DNA of 7,820 bases from an uncultured bacterium. Lineage in GTDB: Bacteria; Actinomycetota; Coriobacteriia; Coriobacteriales; Eggerthellaceae. The notes under the pieces are model-generated. The model saw only the letters and a list, made by a program, of their open reading frames with translations. It did not search any database and was not told where the DNA came from. The stretch covers positions 1-7,820 of the forward strand of contig CANSQW010000046.1 of NCBI GenBank assembly GCA_947649215.1. The letters are read 5' to 3'. Positions 1 to 5,640 of the stretch are shown one piece after another; within the stretch, counting starts at the first letter, position 1; each line of letters starts with the position of its first letter. Made by a program: the position numbers and the translations under genes.

Positions 1-79
1 CCCCCACACGACCCGCGCGCGGGGCGCGGGCCCTCCATCCCCCGGAGCGCGGCTCGCGCGCCCCGCAGGGCCGACCACC
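1..79 (-). other. GC-rich tail downstream of the Fe-S subunit gene, with a hairpin
   Basis: This short stretch follows the stop codon of the small subunit gene in its direction of transcription. It contains a perfect 7-bp inverted repeat, CCCGCGC at 12-18 and GCGCGGG at 24-30, with a 5-base loop. No T-tract follows on the minus strand, so it is not a textbook intrinsic terminator, although a GC-only hairpin could still slow polymerase or protect the 3' end. No gene is seen here. The operon may continue beyond the window edge, because no clear terminator closes it. Confidence 0.3.
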
Positions 80-901
80 CTAGGCGTCGGCCCGCACCAC
101 CAGCACGTCGTCGAACACCACGTCGCGCTCCGTGCAGTCGGCCTCCAGCTCCACGGACGCGTAGCCGTCCGCCTCGATGGACACGCGGTAGCGCGCCTCG
201 GCCAGGTCCTCGTAGGAGAAGTCGCCGAACTCGTCGGTGGCCAGCTCGGCCACCACGACGCCCTCCTCGTCGCGCACCGTGACCCGCGCGCCGATGATCA
301 CCTCGTTCACCGTGCGGTCGGCCACGGCCCCCGCCACGAAGCGGCGCGGCTTGTGCAGATAGCGCACGTGCGAGCCCAGCGCCGCCAGCTCGTCGGCCGG
401 CTCGGCGACGGCCAGCTCGGCCGCGGCCTCCGCGGCGTCCACGTAGCGCAGGGCGCCGGTGGCGCAGGCGTCCACGCAGCGCGGCTCCGTCCAACCGTCG
501 TCAAGCAGGTGAGCGCAGCCCGTGCACTTCTGCGGGATCTCCAGCTCCTCGTTCCAGTACACGAGCCCCAGCGGGCACGCCTCGGCGATGGCCCGCTGCC
601 CGCGCGCCTTCTCCGGGTCGATGACCACGAGCCCGTCCTCGCGGCGGTAGGCCGCGCCGTCCGTGGCGGCGGCCACGCAGGGCGCGTCGTCGCACATGCC
701 GCAGAAGGTGGGCGTGTACGCCACCTTCACCACGGGCACGCGCCCGCGTTCGCGCTGGTCCACCCGGCACCAGAACTGGCCGGTGGTGGGCTGGGGCGCC
801 GCGATGGAGCGCCAGTCGTTTCCGCAGTGCTCGTCCTTGCAGGCCAGCTGGCAGTTGAAGCAGCCGTTGCAGCGGTCGAGGTCAACCAGGATGGTCTTCA
901 T
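80..901 (-). CDS. Ferredoxin-type electron-transfer subunit (three predicted [4Fe-4S] clusters, C-terminal beta-sandwich) of a molybdopterin dehydroxylase/transhydroxylase
   Basis: This 273-residue cytoplasmic protein has no signal peptide or membrane segment. Residues 1-155 form a DmsB/NrfC-like ferredoxin module. Motif I is complete (C11, C14, C17, C21). Motif II keeps C67, C70 and C75, but its fourth position is Ala79. Motif III keeps only C109, followed by Pro. Motif IV is complete (C126, C129, C142, C146). By the usual cysteine-swapping rule these 12 cysteines bind three [4Fe-4S] clusters, and exactly the four ligands of one cluster are missing. Residues from about 184 to 273 look like a Cna-B/carboxypeptidase-regulatory-like beta-sandwich. 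Length, cluster count and this domain match the small subunit of pyrogallol-phloroglucinol transhydroxylase as I recall it. The ATG lies 3 bases after the large subunit stop, with a strong GGGGAGGAG site inside that gene's end, so translation is probably coupled. It likely passes electrons to the molybdenum subunit. Family is well supported; the electron donor is unknown. Confidence 0.92.
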   Translation of the reverse strand: MKTILVDLDRCNGCFNCQLACKDEHCGNDWRSIAAPQPTTGQFWCRVDQRERGRVPVVKVAYTPTFCGMCDDAPCVAAATDGAAYRREDGLVVIDPEKARGQRAIAEACPLGLVYWNEELEIPQKCTGCAHLLDDGWTEPRCVDACATGALRYVDAAEAAAELAVAEPADELAALGSHVRYLHKPRRFVAGAVADRTVNEVIIGARVTVRDEEGVVVAELATDEFGDFSYEDLAEARYRVSIEADGYASVELEADCTERDVVFDDVLVVRADA

Positions 902-916
902 GTCCTACTCCTCCCC
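902..916 (-). promoter_or_regulatory. Coupled ribosome binding site of the Fe-S subunit gene
   Basis: On the minus strand GGGGAGGAG (916 to 908) lies inside the last codons of the large subunit gene. It is followed by its TAG stop (907-905), then GAC, then the ATG at 901. Spacing is 6 bases. Ribosomes ending the first gene are well placed to start the second, which would fix a 1:1 subunit ratio. Confidence 0.75.
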
Positions 917-3514
917 TTCCAGGTAATCGCGCACGTCGCCGCCGGCGCCGCCGCGGTTGGCGCCGCGGGCGAACTGCTCGGGATAGCGCCGCGCCAGCTC
1001 GAAGACGTCCACCTTCTCCACGCCGGCCAGATACCCGCTCGTCACCTCGCCGCTCGCGTTGCGCGAGGTAGTGGCCGTGGGGCAGATGAGGTTGATGTCG
1101 CCGCCGCGGTCGAGGCCGCCGATGCCCGGCACGATGAGGTCGCTGTTGGCGCCGTGGTCCATGTACACCACGCTCGGGCGCACGCGCTCGGTCACCCGCA
1201 CGCCGCCGAGCACGCCGCCGCGCTCGTTGAACACGCGTACCACGTCCCCGCTCTCGATGCCGAGGCGCGCGGCATCCGCGGGGTTGAGCCACACGGGCTC
1301 GTAGGCGTAGCCGTCGGGGCCCATCACCTTGCACGTCTCGATCTCGCGGAACCACTCCACGTCGTCGAACTCGGCGTGGACGCGCCAACGCGGGTGGTTG
1401 GACTCCACGAGGAAGGGGTAGGCCTGCGCGCGCTCGCTCGACAGGCGGTCATCGTGGCCGTCGCCCGCCTCGATCCAGTGGGCCACCGGCCCGCGGAGGG
1501 CGTCATCGGGGAAGTGCTCGGCCAGCCCCGTCGCATAGAACTCGATCTTGCCCGTGGGGGTGGACAGCGGGAACGCCTCCGGGTTCTCGTAGAAGCCCGA
1601 CAGGCCCACGCGCTGCTGCTCCCAGCCCTCTACGGTGGGGATCAGCTGGTACTTGCGCTCCTTGAACGCCTCCCAGTCGCGCTCGGCCTCGGGGATGCCG
1701 CAGGCCTCGTAGCCCTCGCGCACCTGCTGCTCGGTGTCCTTGCCCTCGGTCAGGCGCTGCCACAGGTTCTCGTAGACGCCGCCGTAGGACTCGAGCGCCC
1801 GCGCCACCGACTGCACCGCCTCCCAGTCGGTGCGGGCCTCGCCCACCGGCTCGATGGCCTGCTCCTCGTAGATGACGGCGTTCCACTGGCCCGAGTCGGC
1901 GTCGGTGCCGAAGTCGGCCGACTCGAACTTGGTGGTGATGGGCAGCACGATGTCGGCGAAGCGGGCATCGTCCTCGAACCAGGGCGCCTGCACCACGTAG
2001 CACTCCAGGTTCTCGCTGCGCAGGGCGTCGAGGTACTCGTTGCCGCCGTTTAGACTGGTGGAGAACGCGGGGTTGTCCGACCAGAGCATCTTCACCGGCG
2101 CGTTATCGCCCACGGGAAACTCCAGCTCGATGAACTGGTCGGGACGGTCGTTGGCGGCGGTGCCGTGACCGTACCAGGAAAGCCGCTCGCCACGCAGCGC
2201 CTTGTGGACGTGGCACTTGGCGATGGTGTGGTCGGGGTTGGAGCCGATCACCCAGCCGTTGAAGCAGGCCGCCGTGGACGGCGCCACCTTCGACGGCGGC
2301 AGCGGGCTGCACGACGCCATGCCGAACAGCGTCCACTCGATGAACTTGATGGTGGTGCGGCCCGGCATGCCGATGCCCTGCATCGCCATGAGGTACACCT
2401 CCAGGCGCGCCGGCTCCGTGGCAAACGCGCTGCGGATGAACGAGCCGCCGTTGCAGTGGGCGATGGACACGTTGTGCTTGGCCCAGTAACGCGCCAGGGC
2501 CTTGATCTTGTAGGCGGGGATGCCGCAGATAGGCTCGGCCCACTCCGGCGTCTTGGGCACGCCGTCCTCGTTGCCGAGCACGTAGTACTCGAACCAGTCG
2601 AAGCCGATGGCGTGGGTCTCCAGGTACTCCTTCTCGTAGGTGCCCTCGGTCATCCACACGTACGCGATGGCCAGCTGCAGGGCCGCGTCGGTGTTGGGCA
2701 GCACGGGCAGCCATTTGTCGGCATGCACCACCGCGGTGTAGTTGCAGTCGGGCGCGATGGCGATGTGCTTCACGCCGCAGTCATCGAACCAGTACGCCAG
2801 GCGGCTGGCCAGCTGGCCGCCCCAGGCTGACGTGTTGGTCTCCAGGTCGCAGCCCCAGTAGAGCATTGCGTCGCAGTTCTGCGCGATGTCCTGGGCGGTG
2901 TTGGTGGAAAAGGTGTTCTGCCCCACCGGATCCATGCCCCAGGCGTGCTTGGCGCCCCAGTACCAGCCCTCCCAGCTGTCGGGGTTGCGTGCCTGCACCG
3001 TGTAGCCGCCGCACAGGTCGAGCAGGCGCGTCTGGCAGCCATGGCAGCAGTGGACGGCCTTGCTCTCGCCATGGCCGTCGGCCTGGCAGAGGATGGAGTA
3101 GGGGCCGTATTCCTCGTGCACGCGGCGAATCTCGGCCGCGATGAGGCGGCAGGCCTCATCCCAGCTGATGCGCACGTACTTGCTCGTGCCTCGGTTCTGC
3201 GGGTTGCGCTCGCCCTCCGGGTCCCAGTCCACGCGGCGCATCGGGAACGGCACGCGGTTGCGCGAGTAGGTGCGCCGCTTGTAGGTGAGGGGGAAGTTGG
3301 GCGTGGGCGTCTTCATCCCCGGCTCGAACGTAATGCCGTTACGGCCGGTCAGACGCCAGTAGTTGAGCTCCTCCTCCGTGTAGTCGCCATCGAAGCGCAT
3401 CGGGCGGATGCGTACCAGCTTGCCGTCGAGCACGTCGGCCGCCACCATGTTGGCGCCGCCGCCGCAGGCCTCCAGGCCCAGGTTGTGCACGACGGTTCTG
3501 TCCTTGGTCCTCAT
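905..3514 (-). CDS. Molybdopterin oxidoreductase catalytic subunit, AthL/catechol-dehydroxylase-like, cytoplasmic
   Basis: This 869-residue protein belongs to the DMSO reductase (bis-molybdopterin guanine dinucleotide) superfamily. Residues 1-60 hold only one cysteine (C17), so the usual N-terminal [4Fe-4S] motif is absent. There is no twin-arginine signal, so the enzyme should stay in the cytoplasm. Both traits fit pyrogallol-phloroglucinol transhydroxylase (large chain about 875 residues) and the soluble catechol dehydroxylases of gut Eggerthellaceae. NPDSWEGWYWG at 177-187 contains Asp179-Ser180-Trp181, matching the Asp-Ser(Mo ligand)-Trp triplet of AthL as I recall it. His148 sits about 31 residues earlier, close to the spacing of the AthL active-site histidine. 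The C-terminal part (about 690-840) resembles the molydopterin dinucleotide-binding domain, with WLNPADAARLGIESGD at 742-757. The ATG at 3514 is preferred over an upstream in-frame TTG because AGAGGAG lies just before it and length then fits the family. The substrate is probably a phenolic compound, but this is inferred from family and neighbours only. Confidence 0.93.
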   Translation of the reverse strand: MRTKDRTVVHNLGLEACGGGANMVAADVLDGKLVRIRPMRFDGDYTEEELNYWRLTGRNGITFEPGMKTPTPNFPLTYKRRTYSRNRVPFPMRRVDWDPEGERNPQNRGTSKYVRISWDEACRLIAAEIRRVHEEYGPYSILCQADGHGESKAVHCCHGCQTRLLDLCGGYTVQARNPDSWEGWYWGAKHAWGMDPVGQNTFSTNTAQDIAQNCDAMLYWGCDLETNTSAWGGQLASRLAYWFDDCGVKHIAIAPDCNYTAVVHADKWLPVLPNTDAALQLAIAYVWMTEGTYEKEYLETHAIGFDWFEYYVLGNEDGVPKTPEWAEPICGIPAYKIKALARYWAKHNVSIAHCNGGSFIRSAFATEPARLEVYLMAMQGIGMPGRTTIKFIEWTLFGMASCSPLPPSKVAPSTAACFNGWVIGSNPDHTIAKCHVHKALRGERLSWYGHGTAANDRPDQFIELEFPVGDNAPVKMLWSDNPAFSTSLNGGNEYLDALRSENLECYVVQAPWFEDDARFADIVLPITTKFESADFGTDADSGQWNAVIYEEQAIEPVGEARTDWEAVQSVARALESYGGVYENLWQRLTEGKDTEQQVREGYEACGIPEAERDWEAFKERKYQLIPTVEGWEQQRVGLSGFYENPEAFPLSTPTGKIEFYATGLAEHFPDDALRGPVAHWIEAGDGHDDRLSSERAQAYPFLVESNHPRWRVHAEFDDVEWFREIETCKVMGPDGYAYEPVWLNPADAARLGIESGDVVRVFNERGGVLGGVRVTERVRPSVVYMDHGANSDLIVPGIGGLDRGGDINLICPTATTSRNASGEVTSGYLAGVEKVDVFELARRYPEQFARGANRGGAGGDVRDYLEGEE

Positions 3515-3525
3515 GGGTCTCCTCT
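3515..3525 (-). promoter_or_regulatory. Ribosome binding site deciding the catalytic subunit start
   Basis: AGAGGAG on the minus strand (3525 to 3519) is followed by ACCC and the ATG at 3514. The reading frame stays open upstream to a TTG at 3721. That longer version would run through the inverted-repeat element and add a low-complexity arginine-rich stretch, so the ATG at 3514 is chosen. Confidence 0.75.
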
Positions 3526-3599
3526 CTTCGCACCTGTCGGGCTTTCTCGGGCGCCTCCAGCCCGCAGGCCGGGGCCACTGCCACTTTTTCCTTCTGAGA

Positions 3600-3751
3600 T
3601 GGCAGTAATCGGCAGTTTGGTACGCTTTTCGACGGCCCTGGCGGCTGCTTGAGCGTCTCGCCGGCTTCCTAGCTTTCGCCGACCTGGGGTTTTGCGCGGC
3701 ACCATGCGCGCTTAGGCGCAACCAGGCGTACCAAACTGCCGATTACTGCCA
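3600..3751. repeat. 152-bp element with perfect 26-bp terminal inverted repeats, copy 1
   Basis: The arm at 3600-3625 (starting TGGCAGTAATCGGCAGTTTG) is the exact reverse complement of 3726-3751 over all 26 bases. Exactly 100 bp lie between them (3626-3725). The spacer contains CGACCTGGGGTTTTG at 3680-3694, offset 54 from the spacer start, shared at the same offset with the second copy at 5378-5537. Each arm carries two GGCAGT hexamers 10 bp apart, one helical turn, and another ACTGCCA lies outside at 3577-3583. The element fills most of the spacer between the MFS gene stop and the catalytic subunit start, ending 85 bp before that start. No target-site duplication is seen at its edges. It could be a paired operator, an invertible promoter segment, a structured leader or a small non-autonomous mobile element; I do not recognise the family. 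Confidence 0.85.
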
Positions 3752-3772
3752 AAATGGCGCCGAAACCTGGCT

Positions 3773-5062
3773 CTAACCGCGCTCCTCCTCGGCGCGCACC
3801 TGGGCCACGGCCCGGTCGGACTTCACGAACACGGCCACCAGCACCGCGGCGAGCACCGCCATCGGGGCCAGGATGACCTGGGCGTTGACCTGATAGCCGA
3901 GCTGCGTCACGAGCGGCGACACCACGTAGCCGCCCACCACCTGCGCAAGCCCCGTGGCAAACGCCATAGTGGCCAGCACCAGGTCGGTCTTGCGCGGCTC
4001 AGGAACGAGCACCGGCGCGATGGCACGGGTGCCGGTGGGCACGAGGGCACCCGCCAGGCCCATGAGGACGCAGCCCGCCCAAGGGCCGACCATGTCGACG
4101 CCGGGGGTGTAGAAGAAGAACGCCACGCTCACGGCCACGATCAGGTAGCCCACGACCACCATGGCCTTGCGGAATCGGTAGCGGTCGGCCAAGATGCCGA
4201 AGACGATGCCGAGCGGAATGGTGATGATGGCCGTCCAGTTGGGCAGCATGGAGGAGTCGAACACACCGAGGCCCTTCACGTTCTGCAGGAACGTCGGGTA
4301 GAGCGTGTTGATGTTGGCCACGTACACGTACACCCACACGAAGAACACGGCGCACACCATGAAGCCGGCCAGCAGGAAGTCGCGTCCGGGCGCGCGGCGG
4401 CGCGACGGGTCGCCGGCCACCAGCTCGTTCTCGGGCACAGCGGGCATCTTGCAGCTGACGAGCAGCCACAGGATGGCCACGGCCTCCATCACGAGCGACA
4501 CGTACCAGATAGGCTGCCACGAGAACGCCACGTCAGTGCCGCCGGCCGCGTCGTAGATGAGCGGCGCGGAGAAGAACGCGATGACCACGCCCATCGGCGT
4601 CCACTGCGACCAGATGCCCATGGCCGCGCCCTGGTTGCGCAGCGGGAACAGGCGCGGCATGATGTTGGGCCCGATGACGCACACCAGGCCGTAGGCCACG
4701 CCCTCGAGCGTGCGACCCACCAGGAACACCGGCGCGGTGGAGGCCACGGCGCACACCGCCGACCCGATGAGCTGGATGCAGGCCGTCGCCACGATGGACG
4801 ACTTCACGCCGCAGCGCTGCATGACCCACATCCCCGGATAGGCCAACAGCATGCCCGCAATGGAGAACACGCCCATGATCTGGCTGAGCATATCAACGGG
4901 TATGCCCAGGTCGATGCCGATGTACTGGATGGCAGGCGCCACCTTGAACTGGTTGAAGGTGGCCGTGAAGCCCAAGAAGAACAGCGCGGCGAAGCAGAGC
5001 CACCGCTGCGCGGGGGTAAGCTGGCCCGCCTGAACGCCGAACTTCGACACGGAAAGCGTCAT
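3773..5062 (-). CDS. Major facilitator superfamily transporter, probable carrier for the enzyme's substrate or product
   Basis: This 429-residue inner-membrane protein has the hydrophobicity of a 12-helix MFS carrier: six helices to about residue 203, a charged cytoplasmic loop at 204-228 (ending SRRRAPGRD), then six more helices. The loop after the eighth helix has the typical motif GILADRYRFRK (289-299). The matching loop after helix two (residues 76-91) is degenerate. An Arg-rich site at 117-120 (GRTLEG) fits the fourth helix of many MFS members. The ATG at 5062 is chosen because AGGGG lies 5 bases before it; an upstream in-frame TTG at 5128 lacks such support. It lies on the same strand, directly upstream of the molybdoenzyme genes, separated by 258 bp that contain an inverted-repeat element. 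MFS genes next to soluble catechol dehydroxylases are known in this bacterial group, so uptake of a phenolic acid or related anion is a reasonable guess. Direction and substrate are not visible. Confidence 0.88.
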   Translation of the reverse strand: MTLSVSKFGVQAGQLTPAQRWLCFAALFFLGFTATFNQFKVAPAIQYIGIDLGIPVDMLSQIMGVFSIAGMLLAYPGMWVMQRCGVKSSIVATACIQLIGSAVCAVASTAPVFLVGRTLEGVAYGLVCVIGPNIMPRLFPLRNQGAAMGIWSQWTPMGVVIAFFSAPLIYDAAGGTDVAFSWQPIWYVSLVMEAVAILWLLVSCKMPAVPENELVAGDPSRRRAPGRDFLLAGFMVCAVFFVWVYVYVANINTLYPTFLQNVKGLGVFDSSMLPNWTAIITIPLGIVFGILADRYRFRKAMVVVGYLIVAVSVAFFFYTPGVDMVGPWAGCVLMGLAGALVPTGTRAIAPVLVPEPRKTDLVLATMAFATGLAQVVGGYVVSPLVTQLGYQVNAQVILAPMAVLAAVLVAVFVKSDRAVAQVRAEEERG

Positions 5063-5072
5063 GAGATCCCCT
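5063..5072 (-). promoter_or_regulatory. Ribosome binding site of the MFS gene
   Basis: AGGGG on the minus strand (5072 to 5068) stands 5 bases before the ATG at 5062. This supports the 429-residue form over the 451-residue TTG form, whose extra N-terminus is arginine-rich and unlike an MFS start. Confidence 0.65.
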
Positions 5073-5246
5073 ATCTCCCGTCGCCGTCGAATACGGGGCC
5101 AGTGTGCCAAACGCGCCGGCCGGGGCAACAGAAGCGGGGCCTTGCAGGGGATTGAACGAAACGTTGAGACTCATACGCGACCAGCGAGCCGCCCGGAGGC
5201 GTGGCGCGCAAGGCTGGCGACGTTTCCGCAGATGGCGCGTGGGAGC

Positions 5247-5258
5247 GCCGTCGACGGC
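5247..5258. promoter_or_regulatory. 12-bp perfect palindrome, possible operator
   Basis: GCCGTCGACGGC is a perfect palindrome about 185 bp before the MFS start. If the -10 candidate at 5282-5287 is used, it would fall roughly 17-28 bases downstream of transcription start, a position where repressors often bind. In GC-rich DNA a 12-bp palindrome can arise by chance, so this is only a candidate. Confidence 0.25.
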
Positions 5259-5281
5259 CCCTTACGGTGAACGGGGGCGAA

Positions 5282-5287
5282 ATCATA
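5282..5287 (-). promoter_or_regulatory. Candidate -10 promoter box for the MFS gene
   Basis: TATGAT on the minus strand stands out in a GC-rich neighbourhood and matches the sigma-70 -10 consensus at five of six bases. No good -35 box is seen 16-18 bases upstream (hexamers there read like GTCCTG). It would give a leader of about 210 bases before the MFS ATG. An activator-dependent promoter is possible, but evidence is thin. Confidence 0.25.
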
Positions 5288-5300
5288 CCGCGAAACCCGT

Positions 5301-5348
5301 GGGCAGGACGGGCAGGGCAGGCAGAGCAGCCAGGGCGATCGGGGCAGG
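5301..5348 (+). repeat. GGGCAGG-rich tract
   Basis: Four copies of GGGCAGG occur at 5301-5307, 5310-5316, 5315-5321 and 5342-5348, within a plus-strand purine-rich stretch. The G-runs are too unevenly spaced for a standard G-quadruplex motif (one loop is about 15 bases). It lies between the candidate -10 box and the second inverted-repeat element. It may simply be local low complexity. Confidence 0.4.
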
Positions 5349-5377
5349 CGGCGCCCGCTTGCGCAGGACCGGCGCGC

Positions 5378-5537
5378 AAAATGGCCGAAAAAGTCGTTTT
5401 GACGACAACCCGAGGGCGGATTTGGCGGCAGTGGGACGTGATGGCCCATGTGCGAAAACCGCGACCTGGGGTTTTGGGCGTCAGTACGCGATGTGCGAGC
5501 GCCTGGCTGTCGTCAAAACGACTTTTTTGGCCATTTT
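5378..5537. repeat. Element with 30-bp terminal inverted repeats (one mismatch), copy 2
   Basis: The arm at 5378-5407 pairs with 5508-5537 over 30 bases with a single mismatch (G at 5387 against T at 5528). The spacer 5408-5507 is exactly 100 bp and carries CGACCTGGGGTTTTG at 5462-5476, offset 54, as in copy 1. Measured from TGGC (5382) to GCCA (5533) it is 152 bp, the same length as copy 1. The arms differ from copy 1, agreeing at about 13 of 26 positions. Each arm also holds a small hairpin, GTCGT-CAAA-ACGAC followed by five or six T's when read outward, which resembles a weak intrinsic terminator facing each way. It lies 104 bp past the DMT gene stop and 315 bp before the MFS start. No target-site duplication was seen. 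Confidence 0.85.
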
Positions 5538-5640
5538 CTCGGCGAAACCGGAACCGAAGAAGAGACGGGGGCAGCGGTAACGTGCGCAGCGCCAGACGAG
5601 CAGCGCCACGCGCAGGCGGGACGCGTCGGAGGCGACCCTG

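Larger units (their letters stand above)
5063..5640. other. 578-bp gene-free region upstream of the MFS gene
   Basis: Open frames here are short, overlap on both strands, and encode arginine-, proline- and glycine-rich strings typical of non-coding GC-rich DNA, so no gene is called. The region holds the second inverted-repeat element (5378-5537), a candidate -10 box, a 12-bp palindrome and a GGGCAGG-rich tract, all listed separately. No T-tracted terminator for the transporter gene ending at 5641 is evident in 5538-5640. Its length and content suggest a regulatory region for the MFS and enzyme genes. Confidence 0.6.

Noticed and set aside
353..2053. Long plus-strand open frame (566 codons) opposite the enzyme genes
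   Set aside because: It runs antisense to two well-supported genes, is rich in Val, Ala, Arg and His with no domain, and is the expected shadow of a biased GC-rich codon pattern.
3515..3721. N-terminal extension of the catalytic subunit from a TTG at 3721
   Set aside because: The extension is arginine-rich, crosses the inverted-repeat element, lacks a ribosome site, and would exceed the family length. The ATG at 3514 has AGAGGAG before it.
3600..3751. Typical MITE or insertion sequence remnant
   Set aside because: No target-site duplication is visible, and the ends are less conserved than the core between the two copies. A mobile origin is not excluded but is not the best reading.
5071..5379. 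Small open frames upstream of the MFS gene on the minus strand
   Set aside because: They encode Pro/Arg/Ala-rich strings without a recognisable domain or good ribosome site, and overlapping frames occur on both strands.
3600..5537. CRISPR-like array or integron attC sites
   Set aside because: There are only two copies about 1.8 kb apart, each a long inverted repeat with a coding gene between them; no regular repeat-spacer pattern or attC core signatures are seen.
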